Assembly: GCA_963661945.1 (NCBI GenBank)
Contig: CAVLDP010000003.1
Span: forward strand, 62,001 to 126,000
Direction of reading: 5' to 3'
Source of the DNA: CAVLDP01 sp963661945
GTDB taxonomy: Bacteria > Bacillota > Clostridia > Lachnospirales > Lachnospiraceae
Length of the DNA stretch: 64,000 nucleotides
Shown here: piece after piece, positions 33,378 to 42,834 of the stretch
How positions within the stretch are numbered: position 1 is the stretch's first letter
Layout of the letters: the number at the start of each line of letters is the position of its first letter
Made by a program: the position numbers and the translations under genes
The notes under the pieces: generated by a model
The model's input: only the letters and a program-made list of their open reading frames with translations
Databases searched by the model: none
What the model was told of the DNA's origin: nothing

Positions 33378-34082
33378 ATGATGTTAGAGACACTAAAAGA
33401 AGAAGTATACGAAGCAAATCTATTATTGCCAAAGCATGATCTTGTAGTATTTACTTGGGGTAATGTCTCAGGCATTGATCGAGAGAAGGGGCTTATGGTA
33501 ATTAAGCCATCTGGTGTAGAATACGATACGATGAAGCCGTCTGATATGGTGGTTGTTGACCTTCTAACCGGTGAGAAGGTGGAAGGTGATTTGAATCCAT
33601 CCTCGGATACAGATACTCATCTTGTGCTCTACCGAGCTTTTTCAAATCTTGGCGGAATTGTTCATACACACAGTCGCTGGGCAACCTCCTTTGCACAAGC
33701 AGGTAGAGGAATTCCTGCTATGGGCACGACGCAGGGAGATTATTTCTATGGTGAGGTTCCTTGTACACGTCTTATGACACCAGAGGAGATTGCTGGATCT
33801 TATGAGCTTGAGACGGGAAATGTAATCGTTGAGACCTTCCGTGATAGAGAAATCTCGGCAGATCAGGTGCCAGGTGTTCTTGTGAATTCTCATGGTCCAT
33901 TTACCTGGGGAATAAGTCCCAAGGATGCAGTACATAATGCTGTGGTTCTAGAGGAAGTAGCCTTTATGGACTACCATGCACTTAGCCTTTCTCCAGATCG
34001 CGGACCTATGCAGCAGGAGCTTCTCAATAAGCATTATCTTAGAAAACATGGACCAAATGCTTATTATGGACAGGGCAAATAA
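33378..34082 (+). CDS. araD: L-ribulose-5-phosphate 4-epimerase
   Basis: The product has 234 residues. ATG codons stand at 33378 and 33381 behind AGGAGG. The class II aldolase/epimerase fold is seen with [17 protein letters not shown], the zinc motif [12 protein letters not shown] (near residue 95) and HGPFTWG further on. It converts L-ribulose 5-phosphate to D-xylulose 5-phosphate, feeding the pentose phosphate pathway. It is 6 bp from the kinase gene and surely in the same operon. Confidence 0.93.
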   Translation: MMLETLKEEVYEANLLLPKHDLVVFTWGNVSGIDREKGLMVIKPSGVEYDTMKPSDMVVVDLLTGEKVEGDLNPSSDTDTHLVLYRAFSNLGGIVHTHSRWATSFAQAGRGIPAMGTTQGDYFYGEVPCTRLMTPEEIAGSYELETGNVIVETFRDREISADQVPGVLVNSHGPFTWGISPKDAVHNAVVLEEVAFMDYHALSLSPDRGPMQQELLNKHYLRKHGPNAYYGQGK

Positions 34083-34092
34083 CAATTACTTG

Positions 34093-34101
34093 TGCTATAA
34101 T
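34093..34101 (+). promoter_or_regulatory. Extended -10 promoter of the MATE gene
   Basis: TGC-TATAAT (hexamer 34096-34101) follows the araD stop. No good -35 is present at the expected place, so the extension would compensate. Confidence 0.5.
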
Positions 34102-34129
34102 GTTTCTTGCTGTTAGGAGAGTAGACATT

Positions 34130-35482
34130 ATGCGCAAAAATAATAATAATCAATCGGTTCTGATGACAGAAGGTTCTATCCCTAGGTTAGTAATTTCTTT
34201 CGCAGGACCGATTTTTCTTGGAAATTTATTTCAGCAATTATATAATCTCGTGGATTCGGTGATTGTAGGGAATTTCGTAGGAGATGACGCTCTTGCGGCT
34301 GTTAGTTCTTCCGGCAATCTAATCTTTATGATGATTGGTCTCATCTTCGGCCTATTCGGCGGTGCCGGAGTTGTGATTGCCAAGTATTTTGGTGCGGAAA
34401 GAAATGATTTAGTGCAGAAGGCAATCCATACAACGATAGCGCTTGCTCTGATTTGTGGAATCATTCTAATGTTTCTGGGCTGGTTCTTAGCGCCGCTTAT
34501 GCTTCATTGGATGGATACGCCGGATAGAGTAATAGGCCAGTCGATTCTATATTTCAGGGTATATTTCCTGGGTGGTATATTTATCTGTCTCTATAATTCT
34601 GCCTCTTGTATCTTTCAGGCAGTGGGCGACAGCAAGCATCCAGTCTATTATCTGATTATCTCAGCAATCACGAATGTAGTGCTTGATCTTTTCTTTGTGG
34701 GATTTCTTGGAATTGGAATTATAGGTGCAGCTCTTGCAACCTGTATATCACAGGCGCTTAGTGCAATCCTGTCGATATATCGTCTTACGAAATCAGAGGA
34801 TGTCTTTAGGGTGCATCTTGGGGAGATTCGCATTCATGGAGATATGATTGGAGAGATTCTTCGAATGGGTATTCCATCTGGAATTCAGAATTCTGTGATT
34901 GGATTTGCCAATGTGGTGGTTCAGGCTAATATCAATTCCTTTGGCGAGCTTGCAATGGCGGGCTGTGGCGCTTATTCGAAGATTGAGGGCTTCGCCTTCC
35001 TGCCAATTACCAGCTTTTCGATGGCCTTAACTACTTTTGTAGGACAGAATGTTGGAGCAGGAAAGAAGGAGAGAGTGCATGCAGGAGCTCGCTTTGGAAT
35101 CTTCTCCGCAATGATCTCTGCGGAAGTAATAGGACTTCTGATCTATGTATTTATTCCAGACCTGGTTCGTTTATTTAGCCAGAATCCTGATGTAATCGCC
35201 TATGGAACAGAATGGGCTCGTGTGACTGCCTTTTTCTATTTTCTGCTGGCAGCATCTCATGCGGAGGCAGGAGTACTTCGCGGAGCAGGAAAATCGACGG
35301 TACCAATGCTTGTAATGCTGCTCTGTTGGTGCGTAATTCGTGTCACCTACATTACAATTATCACAAGCTTTGTCCCGTCGATTACTGTGGTGTTCTATGC
35401 ATATCCTATTACTTGGAGTTTAAGTACAGCGTTCTTTACGATATATCTACTCCTCTATTGGCGAAGGAAAGCGAAGGCGTAG
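34130..35482 (+). CDS. MATE-family multidrug/cation efflux transporter
   Basis: The start is ATG 34130 behind TTAGGAGAG, giving 450 residues. Twelve hydrophobic helices and the MATE openings TEGSIPRLVISFAGPIFLGN and GAGKKERVHAGARFG are visible. It exports organic cations or drugs, or flips a lipid or metabolite, using a Na+ or H+ gradient. The 3' end overlaps the convergent CNNM/CBS gene by 36 bp. The substrate is not predictable. Confidence 0.93.
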   Translation: MRKNNNNQSVLMTEGSIPRLVISFAGPIFLGNLFQQLYNLVDSVIVGNFVGDDALAAVSSSGNLIFMMIGLIFGLFGGAGVVIAKYFGAERNDLVQKAIHTTIALALICGIILMFLGWFLAPLMLHWMDTPDRVIGQSILYFRVYFLGGIFICLYNSASCIFQAVGDSKHPVYYLIISAITNVVLDLFFVGFLGIGIIGAALATCISQALSAILSIYRLTKSEDVFRVHLGEIRIHGDMIGEILRMGIPSGIQNSVIGFANVVVQANINSFGELAMAGCGAYSKIEGFAFLPITSFSMALTTFVGQNVGAGKKERVHAGARFGIFSAMISAEVIGLLIYVFIPDLVRLFSQNPDVIAYGTEWARVTAFFYFLLAASHAEAGVLRGAGKSTVPMLVMLLCWCVIRVTYITIITSFVPSITVVFYAYPITWSLSTAFFTIYLLLYWRRKAKA

Positions 35483-36712
35483 CTTCTCAATGCGCCTTCT
35501 TCCAACCTTGGTGACGCGAATGATAACACCCTCTGCGGTAACATAGGTCTCGCCAACCTTTGGAAAATGGTCGAATAGACCAGTGATATAGCCACCTACT
35601 GTATCATAATCCTCGGATTCGAATGGCAGAGGTAGCTCTTGACACAAATCTTCTAGATTCATGGAACCTAGAACATCATATTCTGTGTCACTAATCTGAG
35701 TCAGATCGTCCTCCTCATCTTCGTCATATTCGTCTCGAATCTCGCCGACAAGTTCTTCCAATAGATCTTCTAATGTGATGAGTCCAGCAAGAGCACCATA
35801 TTCATCCAGCACGATTGCCATAGGGATGGAGTTTAGTCTCATTTCATCGAAGAGGTCAGAAGTGTTCTTCTGCTCATAGGTGAAATATGCTTCTCGCAGA
35901 TAGTTGCGAATAGAGAAGTTCTCATCATCCTTCACAAAGATCAAATCCTTCATATTGAGGATTCCGATAATATGATCCGGATTCTCATCATAGACTGGAA
36001 TTCGTGTGAGCATTCGCTCCTTGTAGATTTCCATTACCTTATTGTAATCATAGTTTACATCGAGAGATGTCATGTCGATTCTTGGAATCATAACTTCCTT
36101 TGCAGTAGCATCGGAGAAGTCGAAGAGCTTGTGGATATAATCCTTCTCATCTTCTTCAATGACACCATTCTCATGACTAATATCTACCATGGTCTTCAGC
36201 TCGTCTTCTGTCATACCATCCGGTTTGTCACTTTTCTTCACACCGAGCAGTCGAAGGAGTCCCCAAGCCAAGAATTCAACAATATAGATCACTGGGGTCA
36301 GAATTACCATTACGCCGTAGATAATAGACGCAATTCGAAGTGAGAGCTTGGTTGCATGGATTGTGGCATAGGTCTTAGGGGAAATCTCACCGAAGATTAG
36401 AATCAGGAAGGTCAGAATACCTGTAGCGATGCCGGCTCCGAAGCTTCCAAGCAAACGGATTGCAAGGGTTGTTGCCAAGGAAGATGCGGATAGATTCACG
36501 ATGTTATTGCCAATTAGGATGGCACTAAGCATCTTGCTTCGATCACTGGTAACCTTAAGAACCATGGCAGCTCTTTTGTTGCCATCCTCAGCAAGGGTCC
36601 GCATCTTAACAGATGAGACAGTGGTTAGGGCTGTCTCAGCAGAAGAAAAGAAGGCTGATAAAGCCAGAAGTACAACAAGAAACAGTAGTTGACGTATCGA
36701 GTCCGAGTCCAT
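35447..36712 (-). CDS. CNNM/CBS-domain membrane protein (hemolysin C/CorC/TlyC family)
   Basis: ATG 36712 on the minus strand is preferred because AGGAGA lies 5 bases upstream; an earlier in-frame ATG at 36730 lacks this. The product has 421 residues: an N-terminal CNNM (DUF21) domain with about four helices (about 1-190), two CBS domains (about 205-335), and a C-terminal CorC-HlyC domain (about 345-421). Bacterial relatives are linked to Mg2+ efflux or homeostasis and to ion transport in general. Regulation through adenylate binding to the CBS pair is expected. The gene has its own promoter and overlaps the MATE gene tail to tail. Confidence 0.92.
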   Translation of the reverse strand: MDSDSIRQLLFLVVLLALSAFFSSAETALTTVSSVKMRTLAEDGNKRAAMVLKVTSDRSKMLSAILIGNNIVNLSASSLATTLAIRLLGSFGAGIATGILTFLILIFGEISPKTYATIHATKLSLRIASIIYGVMVILTPVIYIVEFLAWGLLRLLGVKKSDKPDGMTEDELKTMVDISHENGVIEEDEKDYIHKLFDFSDATAKEVMIPRIDMTSLDVNYDYNKVMEIYKERMLTRIPVYDENPDHIIGILNMKDLIFVKDDENFSIRNYLREAYFTYEQKNTSDLFDEMRLNSIPMAIVLDEYGALAGLITLEDLLEELVGEIRDEYDEDEEDDLTQISDTEYDVLGSMNLEDLCQELPLPFESEDYDTVGGYITGLFDHFPKVGETYVTAEGVIIRVTKVGRRRIEKLRLRFPSPIEE

Positions 36713-36753
36713 AGAAATCTCCTTATTCATTAAATGGTTAAATAGTTCCTTCT

Positions 36754-36782
36754 ATTATATGTGAGAGGAAGAAAAGGTGCAA
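36754..36782 (-). promoter_or_regulatory. Promoter of the CNNM/CBS gene
   Basis: On the minus strand, TTGCAC (complement of 36777-36782) and TATAAT (complement of 36754-36759) have a 17-bp spacer. Confidence 0.7.
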
Positions 36783-36819
36783 GAAGCCTCACTTCTTTCT
36801 AGGCAGAATTCCTATGGTT

Positions 36820-36828
36820 TGGTATAAT
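36820..36828 (+). promoter_or_regulatory. Extended -10 promoter of the TPR lipoprotein gene
   Basis: TGG-TATAAT (hexamer 36823-36828) is divergent from the CNNM promoter. The -35 is weak. Confidence 0.5.
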
Positions 36829-36863
36829 GCAATGGAATATATGGTTGGAATTGAGGATATATC

Positions 36864-37862
36864 ATGAGACTTTCATGGAAGAAACATACGATAATTTTTT
36901 CGCTACTTCTTTTGACGCTTTTTTCGTGTACTGCATGCACGGATCGCTCGTCAAGTCAGCAGAAATATAAGACTATGGGAATTGAAGCTATGGCTGGCGG
37001 AGATTATGCCACAGCTGTGGACGATTTTAATGAAGCATTATCCTTTTCGGATTTCAAGGTTACCGGTCAAGAGGTAGACATCTGCTATTACAAGGCTGCT
37101 GCCCAGTATCTTATGAATGATTTCACGGGTGCGCTTGAGACATATACGGCTCTACTTGATTTTGATGAGTCGAATGCGGATGCCTTTTTTCTCCGAGGTT
37201 GTCTATATCTGAATGCTGGGGAGAGCGACAAGGCGATTCGTGATTTCAAGTCAGCGGTATCATGTGATGAAGGAAACTTCGATCTCTATATTGAGATTTA
37301 TGAGAATCTTGTTGCTATGAATTACAGTGAAGATGCTATGGAATTTCTTAATCTCGGACTTGAGGTAGAGGGTTCAAGTGCAGCTACCTATGTAGGTCGT
37401 GGCAGGATTTATATCCTTCTTGGACAAAATGATGCAGCAATTAAGGTGTTGACTAAGGCTGTCGATAAGAAGAGCAATGAGGCTAAGCTGTATTTGGCCC
37501 AGATATATACATCTGAAGGGGATGAGGCTTCTGCGACGGCTATTCTGGAAGATTATATTGATGGAGATGTTACCTCAGAATCGCTGAATGCACTAGGAGA
37601 TCTTCATATGAGAAATGGAGATTATGAAGAGGCATTAGAAGCCTATGAAGAAGGCTTAGCACAGACTGTAGTTACAAACGAGAAGCAGCTTAAGAAGAAT
37701 CGGATTGGAGCCTTGGAATATACGCAGGATTGGCAGGGTGCTTATGAAGCTTGCACGGAATTTGTTACAGAGTATCCGGCAGATGCAGATACTCTTCGAG
37801 AACTCGTTTTCCTAACAACTCGCGTAGAGGGACCTTACGGAGAGGAGGATACACAATCATAA
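36864..37862 (+). CDS. TPR-repeat lipoprotein
   Basis: The product has 332 residues. A lipoprotein-type signal (positively charged start, hydrophobic core, LFSCTAC with candidate lipid Cys at 22 or 25) precedes a chain of tetratricopeptide repeats (GDYATAVDDFNEAL, NADAFFLRGCLYLNAG, GDYEEALEAYEEGL). It should be anchored to the outside of the membrane and serve as a protein-binding scaffold. It lies just before hflX, ending one base before it, so the two are cotranscribed. A specific partner is unknown. Confidence 0.88.
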   Translation: MRLSWKKHTIIFSLLLLTLFSCTACTDRSSSQQKYKTMGIEAMAGGDYATAVDDFNEALSFSDFKVTGQEVDICYYKAAAQYLMNDFTGALETYTALLDFDESNADAFFLRGCLYLNAGESDKAIRDFKSAVSCDEGNFDLYIEIYENLVAMNYSEDAMEFLNLGLEVEGSSAATYVGRGRIYILLGQNDAAIKVLTKAVDKKSNEAKLYLAQIYTSEGDEASATAILEDYIDGDVTSESLNALGDLHMRNGDYEEALEAYEEGLAQTVVTNEKQLKKNRIGALEYTQDWQGAYEACTEFVTEYPADADTLRELVFLTTRVEGPYGEEDTQS

Positions 37863-37863
37863 G

Positions 37864-39093
37864 ATGAATGAATGGAATGAACATGTGATTCTTGTCGGTG
37901 TATCTACATCAGATGGGGATGATACAGAGGATTCTCTCTATGAATTGGAGGAACTAGTTAAGACGGCGGGCGCTTCTGTAGATGCTATTGTTATCCAGAA
38001 TTTGCCCTATATTAATTCAGCTACCTACGTTGGAAAGGGTAAGCTAGAGGAACTGCATGAGATGGTTCTACAGACTGAGGCTACAGGAATTGTGTGTGAT
38101 GATGAGTTGACTCCAGCCCAGCTTCGGAATATGGAGGCTGTTCTTGGCGTTAAGATTATGGACCGCACATTAATTATTCTTGACATCTTCGCCCAGCATG
38201 CCAGATCAAATGAAGGTAAGATTCAGGTGGAGCTGGCTCAGCTGCGTTATCAGCTTACAAGACTTAAGGGACTTGGCGGTTCAATGTCGCGACTTGGTGG
38301 CGGAATAGGAACAAGAGGACCTGGCGAGACCAAGCTTGAAGTAGATCGAAGACTCATTTCCAGTAGAATATCGAAGTTAAAACAAGAATTAATTAAAATA
38401 GAGAGCCATCGAGAGCTGACAAGAAAGGCCAGGGAACGGAATGGGAAGCCTGTAGCTGCTATTGTTGGATATACGAACGCTGGTAAGTCGACGCTTCTGA
38501 ATGCACTAACCGATGCGGGGATATTGGCAGAAGATCAATTGTTCGCAACACTCGATACAACGACCAGACTTCTGAATCTGCCAAGTGGCCAAGAATTGTT
38601 GCTTACAGATACGGTTGGCTTCATCCGTAAATTACCGCATCATCTGGTGGATGCCTTTCGCAGTACACTGGAGGAAGCAAAGTATGCAGATTATGTAATT
38701 CATGTTGTGGATGCATCAAGCAGAGAGATGGAGAAGCAGATGCATACGGTGTATGATACTCTGCAGGAACTTGGTATTACCGGCAAGAAAATTATAACTA
38801 TATTTAATAAAATTGATCTGCTGGAGGAAGACGAGATTATTCGAGATGGCAGAGCAGATTATACGATTCGTATCTCAGCTAAGGAGGGGACGAATCTTAC
38901 AGGTCTTATGGAGCTCTTGGAACAGGTGCTAAGAGAAGATAGGGTTCTGATTGAGAGAATCCTACCATATGATAAGATGTCACTTCTTAATGAAGTTCGA
39001 AAGAATGGAGAGATTCTGACAGAAGAATATAAGGAAGATGGCATCCATATTTCGGCGTATGTTCCAATGGCATTATATGGGCATTTGTGTTAG
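37864..39093 (+). CDS. hflX: Ribosome-associated GTPase HflX
   Basis: The product has 409 residues. The HflX N-terminal domain and glycine-rich linker (GGSMSRLGGGIGTRGPGE-type segment about 135-155) precede a GTPase domain with G1 GYTNAGKSTL, G3 DTVGF and G4 NKID. It splits stalled or hibernating ribosomes after stress. The start at 37864 follows the lipoprotein stop by one base, which argues for translational coupling. No terminator is visible before pyrF. Confidence 0.95.
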   Translation: MNEWNEHVILVGVSTSDGDDTEDSLYELEELVKTAGASVDAIVIQNLPYINSATYVGKGKLEELHEMVLQTEATGIVCDDELTPAQLRNMEAVLGVKIMDRTLIILDIFAQHARSNEGKIQVELAQLRYQLTRLKGLGGSMSRLGGGIGTRGPGETKLEVDRRLISSRISKLKQELIKIESHRELTRKARERNGKPVAAIVGYTNAGKSTLLNALTDAGILAEDQLFATLDTTTRLLNLPSGQELLLTDTVGFIRKLPHHLVDAFRSTLEEAKYADYVIHVVDASSREMEKQMHTVYDTLQELGITGKKIITIFNKIDLLEEDEIIRDGRADYTIRISAKEGTNLTGLMELLEQVLREDRVLIERILPYDKMSLLNEVRKNGEILTEEYKEDGIHISAYVPMALYGHLC

Positions 39094-39142
39094 TATAGAG
39101 CCGTGCGTTTTTTGCATAAGTATGAATTAAGAGGAGATACCT

Positions 39143-40075
39143 ATGATTGGAGAATTAATTAAGAAGATTCAGGCAACTGGAGCACCAATTGTTGTTGGAC
39201 TTGACCCTAAGCTTGAATATATTCCAGACCACATTACGGGGCCAATCTACAAGGAGTATGGCAATACCCTTGAGGCTGCTGGAGAAGCAATTTGGCAGTT
39301 CAATAAGGAGATCATTGATGCGACATATGATTTAATTCCTTGTGTGAAGCCACAGATTGCCATGTATGAACAGTACGGTATCCCCGGTCTTGTTGCCTTT
39401 AAGAAGACAGTTGACTATTGCAAGTCCAAGGATCTAATCGTCCTCGGAGATATCAAGAGAGGAGATATCGGCTCCACCTCTGAATCCTATGCAATCGGTC
39501 ACTTGGGCCAGGTAAATGTGAATGGTCAGCTTCTTACTCCATTTGGAGAGGATATTGTGACCGTCAATCCTTATCTTGGCACAGATGGTGTGAAGCCATT
39601 TGTTGATGTGTGTAAGAGAGAGAATAAGGGTATCTTCGTTCTTGTGAAGACATCGAATCCGTCAAGTGGAGAATTCCAGGATCGTCTTATTGATGGAATT
39701 CCACTTTATGAGCATGTTGCTAGCATGGTGAATACCTGGGGAGAGGGCACTGGTGAGATGGGCTACTCTGATGTTGGAGCAGTAGTTGGTGCAACCTATC
39801 CTGAAGTTGGTAAGGCAATGCGTCGTGTGATGAAACATGCCTATATTTTAGTCCCTGGCTATGGAGCACAAGGTGGCAAGGGAGCAGATCTAGTACATTT
39901 CTTTAATGAAGATGGCCTCGGTGCTATCGTCAACTCTTCTCGCGGAATTATCGCAGCATATAAAGCAGAGCAATATGCCTCCTTTGGAGCAGAGCATTTT
40001 GCTGATGCTTCCCGTCAAGCAGTGCTTGATATGGTCTCAGATATTCATGGAGCCCTGGATGCGGCTCTATCATAG
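39143..40075 (+). CDS. pyrF: Orotidine 5'-phosphate decarboxylase
   Basis: The product has 310 residues, the longer (type 2) form. It decarboxylates OMP to UMP, the last step of de novo UMP synthesis. The signature DIKRGDIGST with the catalytic Lys/Asp is near 104, and VVGLDPKLEY starts the barrel. It is first in pyrF-K-D-E, with RBS AGAGGAGA upstream. There is no PyrR-binding attenuator or other leader in the 49-bp gap after hflX. Confidence 0.96.
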   Translation: MIGELIKKIQATGAPIVVGLDPKLEYIPDHITGPIYKEYGNTLEAAGEAIWQFNKEIIDATYDLIPCVKPQIAMYEQYGIPGLVAFKKTVDYCKSKDLIVLGDIKRGDIGSTSESYAIGHLGQVNVNGQLLTPFGEDIVTVNPYLGTDGVKPFVDVCKRENKGIFVLVKTSNPSSGEFQDRLIDGIPLYEHVASMVNTWGEGTGEMGYSDVGAVVGATYPEVGKAMRRVMKHAYILVPGYGAQGGKGADLVHFFNEDGLGAIVNSSRGIIAAYKAEQYASFGAEHFADASRQAVLDMVSDIHGALDAALS

Positions 40076-40083
40076 GAGTTCAG

Positions 40084-40875
40084 ATGAATCAGACTAAGAA
40101 TAGACAAATGGAGATAGGGCATGTCATTTCACAGGACATGCTCTTGGATGGAATATATAGCCTGTATGTAGAGTGTCATGCAGCAGATCTTGCACGAATG
40201 GGGCAATTTGTGTCTCTATATTCGAGAGATGGTAGCAAGATTTTACCACGCCCGATCAGTATTTGTGAGATTGACAGGGCAAGTCATACATTACGATTTG
40301 TATATCGCGTGGTAGGTCAGGGAACAGAGGAATTTTCATCCCTTAAGAAGGGAGATGAGATTCGCCTTCTCGGACCTCTCGGTAATGGTTTTCCTGAAGT
40401 GGATGGCCCTGTAGTTCTAGTTGGTGGAGGCATCGGAGTACCTCCAATGCTTGAGACTGCGAAGACTTTTCGTGCGGCAGGAAGAAGCCAGAGTGAGGTA
40501 ATCTCTGTTATGGGATACCGGGATAAGACATTCCTTCAAGAAGAGTTTGAGAAATATTCTACCATGTATATCGCGACAGATGATGGTTCTACTGGTATTC
40601 ATGGTACGGTAGTTGATGCTCTTAGATCTGAAGGAATTACAAGAGGTACAATCCTAGCCTGTGGACCTAAGCCTATGCTTCGGGCGTTAAGAGATTATGC
40701 GAGAGAGCATGATATGACCTGCTTTATCTCTATGGAGGAGCGTATGGCTTGTGGAATTGGAGCATGCTTAGGATGTGTATGTAAGACGAAGAATGTAGAT
40801 GACCATTCTAAGGTGCATAATACCAGAATCTGCAAGGATGGTCCTGTATTTCTGGCTGAGGAGGTAGAATTATAA
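40084..40875 (+). CDS. pyrK: Dihydroorotate dehydrogenase electron-transfer subunit
   Basis: The product has 263 residues. An FAD/NAD-binding ferredoxin-reductase core with GPLGNGFP and LVGGGIGVPPM is followed by a C-terminal 2Fe-2S cluster with ACGIGACLGCVCKT and a later RICKDGPVF Cys. It passes electrons from PyrD to NAD+, the anaerobe-friendly class 1B system. It starts 8 bp after pyrF and overlaps pyrD by one base. Confidence 0.96.
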   Translation: MNQTKNRQMEIGHVISQDMLLDGIYSLYVECHAADLARMGQFVSLYSRDGSKILPRPISICEIDRASHTLRFVYRVVGQGTEEFSSLKKGDEIRLLGPLGNGFPEVDGPVVLVGGGIGVPPMLETAKTFRAAGRSQSEVISVMGYRDKTFLQEEFEKYSTMYIATDDGSTGIHGTVVDALRSEGITRGTILACGPKPMLRALRDYAREHDMTCFISMEERMACGIGACLGCVCKTKNVDDHSKVHNTRICKDGPVFLAEEVEL

Positions 40876-41786
40876 TGGCAATTTCCACATCTGTTTCCTT
40901 GGCAGGCATTACGCTTAAGAATCCAGTGATGACTGCGTCCGGAACCTTTGGCTCCGGGATGGAATATAGTGAATTTGTAGATTTGAATCGCCTTGGCGCA
41001 GTGGTGACCAAAGGTGTGGCAGATAAGCCTTGGACAGGTAATGATACACCAAGAGTAGCTGAGGTACATGGCGGAATGCTCAATGCTATCGGACTTCAGA
41101 ATCCTGGAATCGATACCTTTATTGAGCGAGATTTGGCCTTTCTTGATCAATACGATACCAAGGTGATTGTCAATGTCTGTGGTCACTCAGAGGAGGAATA
41201 TCTCTCTGTTGTAGAGCGACTTGCTGATGAGAAGCGGCCGGATATGCTTGAGATTAATATTTCCTGTCCCAATGTGAAGGAAGGCGGCATCGCTTTTGGT
41301 ACGGATCCAAAAGGCGTTGAGCATATTACAAGAGAGATTAAGAAGATCGCAAAACAGCCAGTGATTATGAAACTTAGTCCAAATGTTACATCGATTGCAG
41401 AGATTGCAAGAGCTGCAGAGGCAGGTGGAGCGGACTGTCTGTCGCTGATTAATACCATTACCGGTATGAAGATTGACGTCGATCGGAGAAGCTTCCTGCT
41501 TGCCAATAAGACAGGTGGAATGTCTGGCCCAGCTGTGCACCCTGTCGCAGTTCGTATGGTATATGAGACTGCTCAGGCTGTGAATATCCCGCTCATTGGT
41601 ATGGGTGGAATTTCATCCGCTTATGATGCGCTTGAGATGATTCTCGCTGGCGCGACAGCAATTTCCGTTGGAACAGCGAATTTCACGAATCCTCATGTAA
41701 CGATGGATATTTTGGATGGTATTGAAGAATATATGAATCGATATCATGTTTCAGATATTAGAGATTTAATTGGATGTGTGCACTAG
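40875..41786 (+). CDS. pyrD: Dihydroorotate dehydrogenase, catalytic subunit (class 1B)
   Basis: The product has 303 residues. Features: NPVMTASGTFGSG, the active-site Cys in EINISCPNVKEGG, FMN-binding barrel text and GMGGISSAYDALEMI. It oxidises dihydroorotate to orotate with PyrK as electron acceptor partner. The start codon overlaps the pyrK stop (TAATG). Confidence 0.97.
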   Translation: MAISTSVSLAGITLKNPVMTASGTFGSGMEYSEFVDLNRLGAVVTKGVADKPWTGNDTPRVAEVHGGMLNAIGLQNPGIDTFIERDLAFLDQYDTKVIVNVCGHSEEEYLSVVERLADEKRPDMLEINISCPNVKEGGIAFGTDPKGVEHITREIKKIAKQPVIMKLSPNVTSIAEIARAAEAGGADCLSLINTITGMKIDVDRRSFLLANKTGGMSGPAVHPVAVRMVYETAQAVNIPLIGMGGISSAYDALEMILAGATAISVGTANFTNPHVTMDILDGIEEYMNRYHVSDIRDLIGCVH

Positions 41787-41795
41787 GAGGATAGC

Positions 41796-42476
41796 ATGGA
41801 GAGATATAAAGAAGAATTTATTGAATTTATGGTAGAGAGCGACGTCCTGAAATTTGGCGATTTTACACTGAAGAGTGGACGTAAGTCTCCATTTTTCATG
41901 AATGCAGGAGCTTATGTAACAGGAAGCCAGCTTTCAAGACTTGGCGAGTATTATGCTACAGCAATTCACGAGAATTATGGAGATGATTTCGATGTCTTAT
42001 TCGGACCAGCCTACAAGGGAATTCCAATTGCGGTTGTGACAGCAGTTGCTTATGAGAGACTCTACGGCAAGGAAGTACGTTATTGCTCAGATCGCAAGGA
42101 AGAGAAGGACCACGGTGCAGATAAGGGTAGCTTCTTAGGCTATGTACCACAGGATGGCGACAGAGTTGTGATGATTGAAGATGTTACGACATCAGGTAAG
42201 TCTATGGAAGAGACGGTACCTAAGGTTCGCTCTGCAGCAGATGTTGAGATTGTTGGCCTTATGGTCTCTCTTAATCGTATGGAAGTGGGATTAGGAGGTA
42301 AGGTGTCTGCACTAGATGAGATTAAGGAACGCTATGGTTTTGATGCCCGTGCAATTGTTACCATGGATGAGGTGGTTGAGCATCTATACAACAGACAGTG
42401 CCAGGGCAGAATTGTCATCGATGATGTGCTGAAGGCATCTATTGACAACTATTATAACGAATATGGAGTACACTAG
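41796..42476 (+). CDS. pyrE: Orotate phosphoribosyltransferase
   Basis: The product has 226 residues. The PRPP-binding signature VVMIEDVTTSGKS is near 124-136, and the N-terminal FTLKSGRKSPFFMNAG is typical of the longer PyrE group. It condenses orotate and PRPP to OMP, which PyrF then decarboxylates. It is the last clear pyrimidine gene of the operon, 9 bp after pyrD, and is followed by a small membrane protein within 5 bp. Confidence 0.96.
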   Translation: MERYKEEFIEFMVESDVLKFGDFTLKSGRKSPFFMNAGAYVTGSQLSRLGEYYATAIHENYGDDFDVLFGPAYKGIPIAVVTAVAYERLYGKEVRYCSDRKEEKDHGADKGSFLGYVPQDGDRVVMIEDVTTSGKSMEETVPKVRSAADVEIVGLMVSLNRMEVGLGGKVSALDEIKERYGFDARAIVTMDEVVEHLYNRQCQGRIVIDDVLKASIDNYYNEYGVH

Positions 42477-42481
42477 GAATT

Positions 42482-42811
42482 ATGAGCCCTAGAAGACGTA
42501 GCCGTTATGGCATGGAACGAAAACCGATTGCGATGGAATCCTATTATGTTGCTGCAATCTCTGGAGTGTCTTTGATTGTATTTTTTATTTCAATGGTGCT
42601 TTCCATCTACTCGAACGGCAATATAGGTAATATCATGGCCGGGATTGCCATGGTTGCATTTATTTCTTCCATCATTTGCTTAATTATTGGAGTGCGTTTC
42701 TTTCGCTCGCGAAGTTACACTACATTTTCCAGAATGATAGGACTATTTGTTCCACTAATATCTGTTCTGCTATGGATTGTAGTGTATGCAATAGGACTCC
42801 TAATAATCTAA
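42482..42811 (+). CDS. Small integral membrane protein (DUF6142-like)
   Basis: The product has 109 residues. Basic start (MSPRRRSRYGMERK), then three predicted helices (about 20-42, 48-70, 85-108). Sequence style and pyrE neighbourhood resemble DUF6142 proteins of Lachnospiraceae; I am not certain of the family. It lies 5 bp after pyrE. Function unknown; a link with pyrimidine metabolism is only positional. Confidence 0.75.
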   Translation: MSPRRRSRYGMERKPIAMESYYVAAISGVSLIVFFISMVLSIYSNGNIGNIMAGIAMVAFISSIICLIIGVRFFRSRSYTTFSRMIGLFVPLISVLLWIVVYAIGLLII

Positions 42812-42834
42812 ATAATAGAATCGAGGATAAATCT

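Noticed and set aside
39094..39142. PyrR attenuator before the pyr operon
   Set aside because: The gap is 49 bp and holds no terminator/anti-terminator pair or PyrR-binding loop.
42676..42834. Upstream extension of the aminopeptidase frame
   Set aside because: These 53 codons overlap the preceding membrane-protein gene and read as Cys/Asn-rich noise; TTG 42835 has a proper ribosome site.
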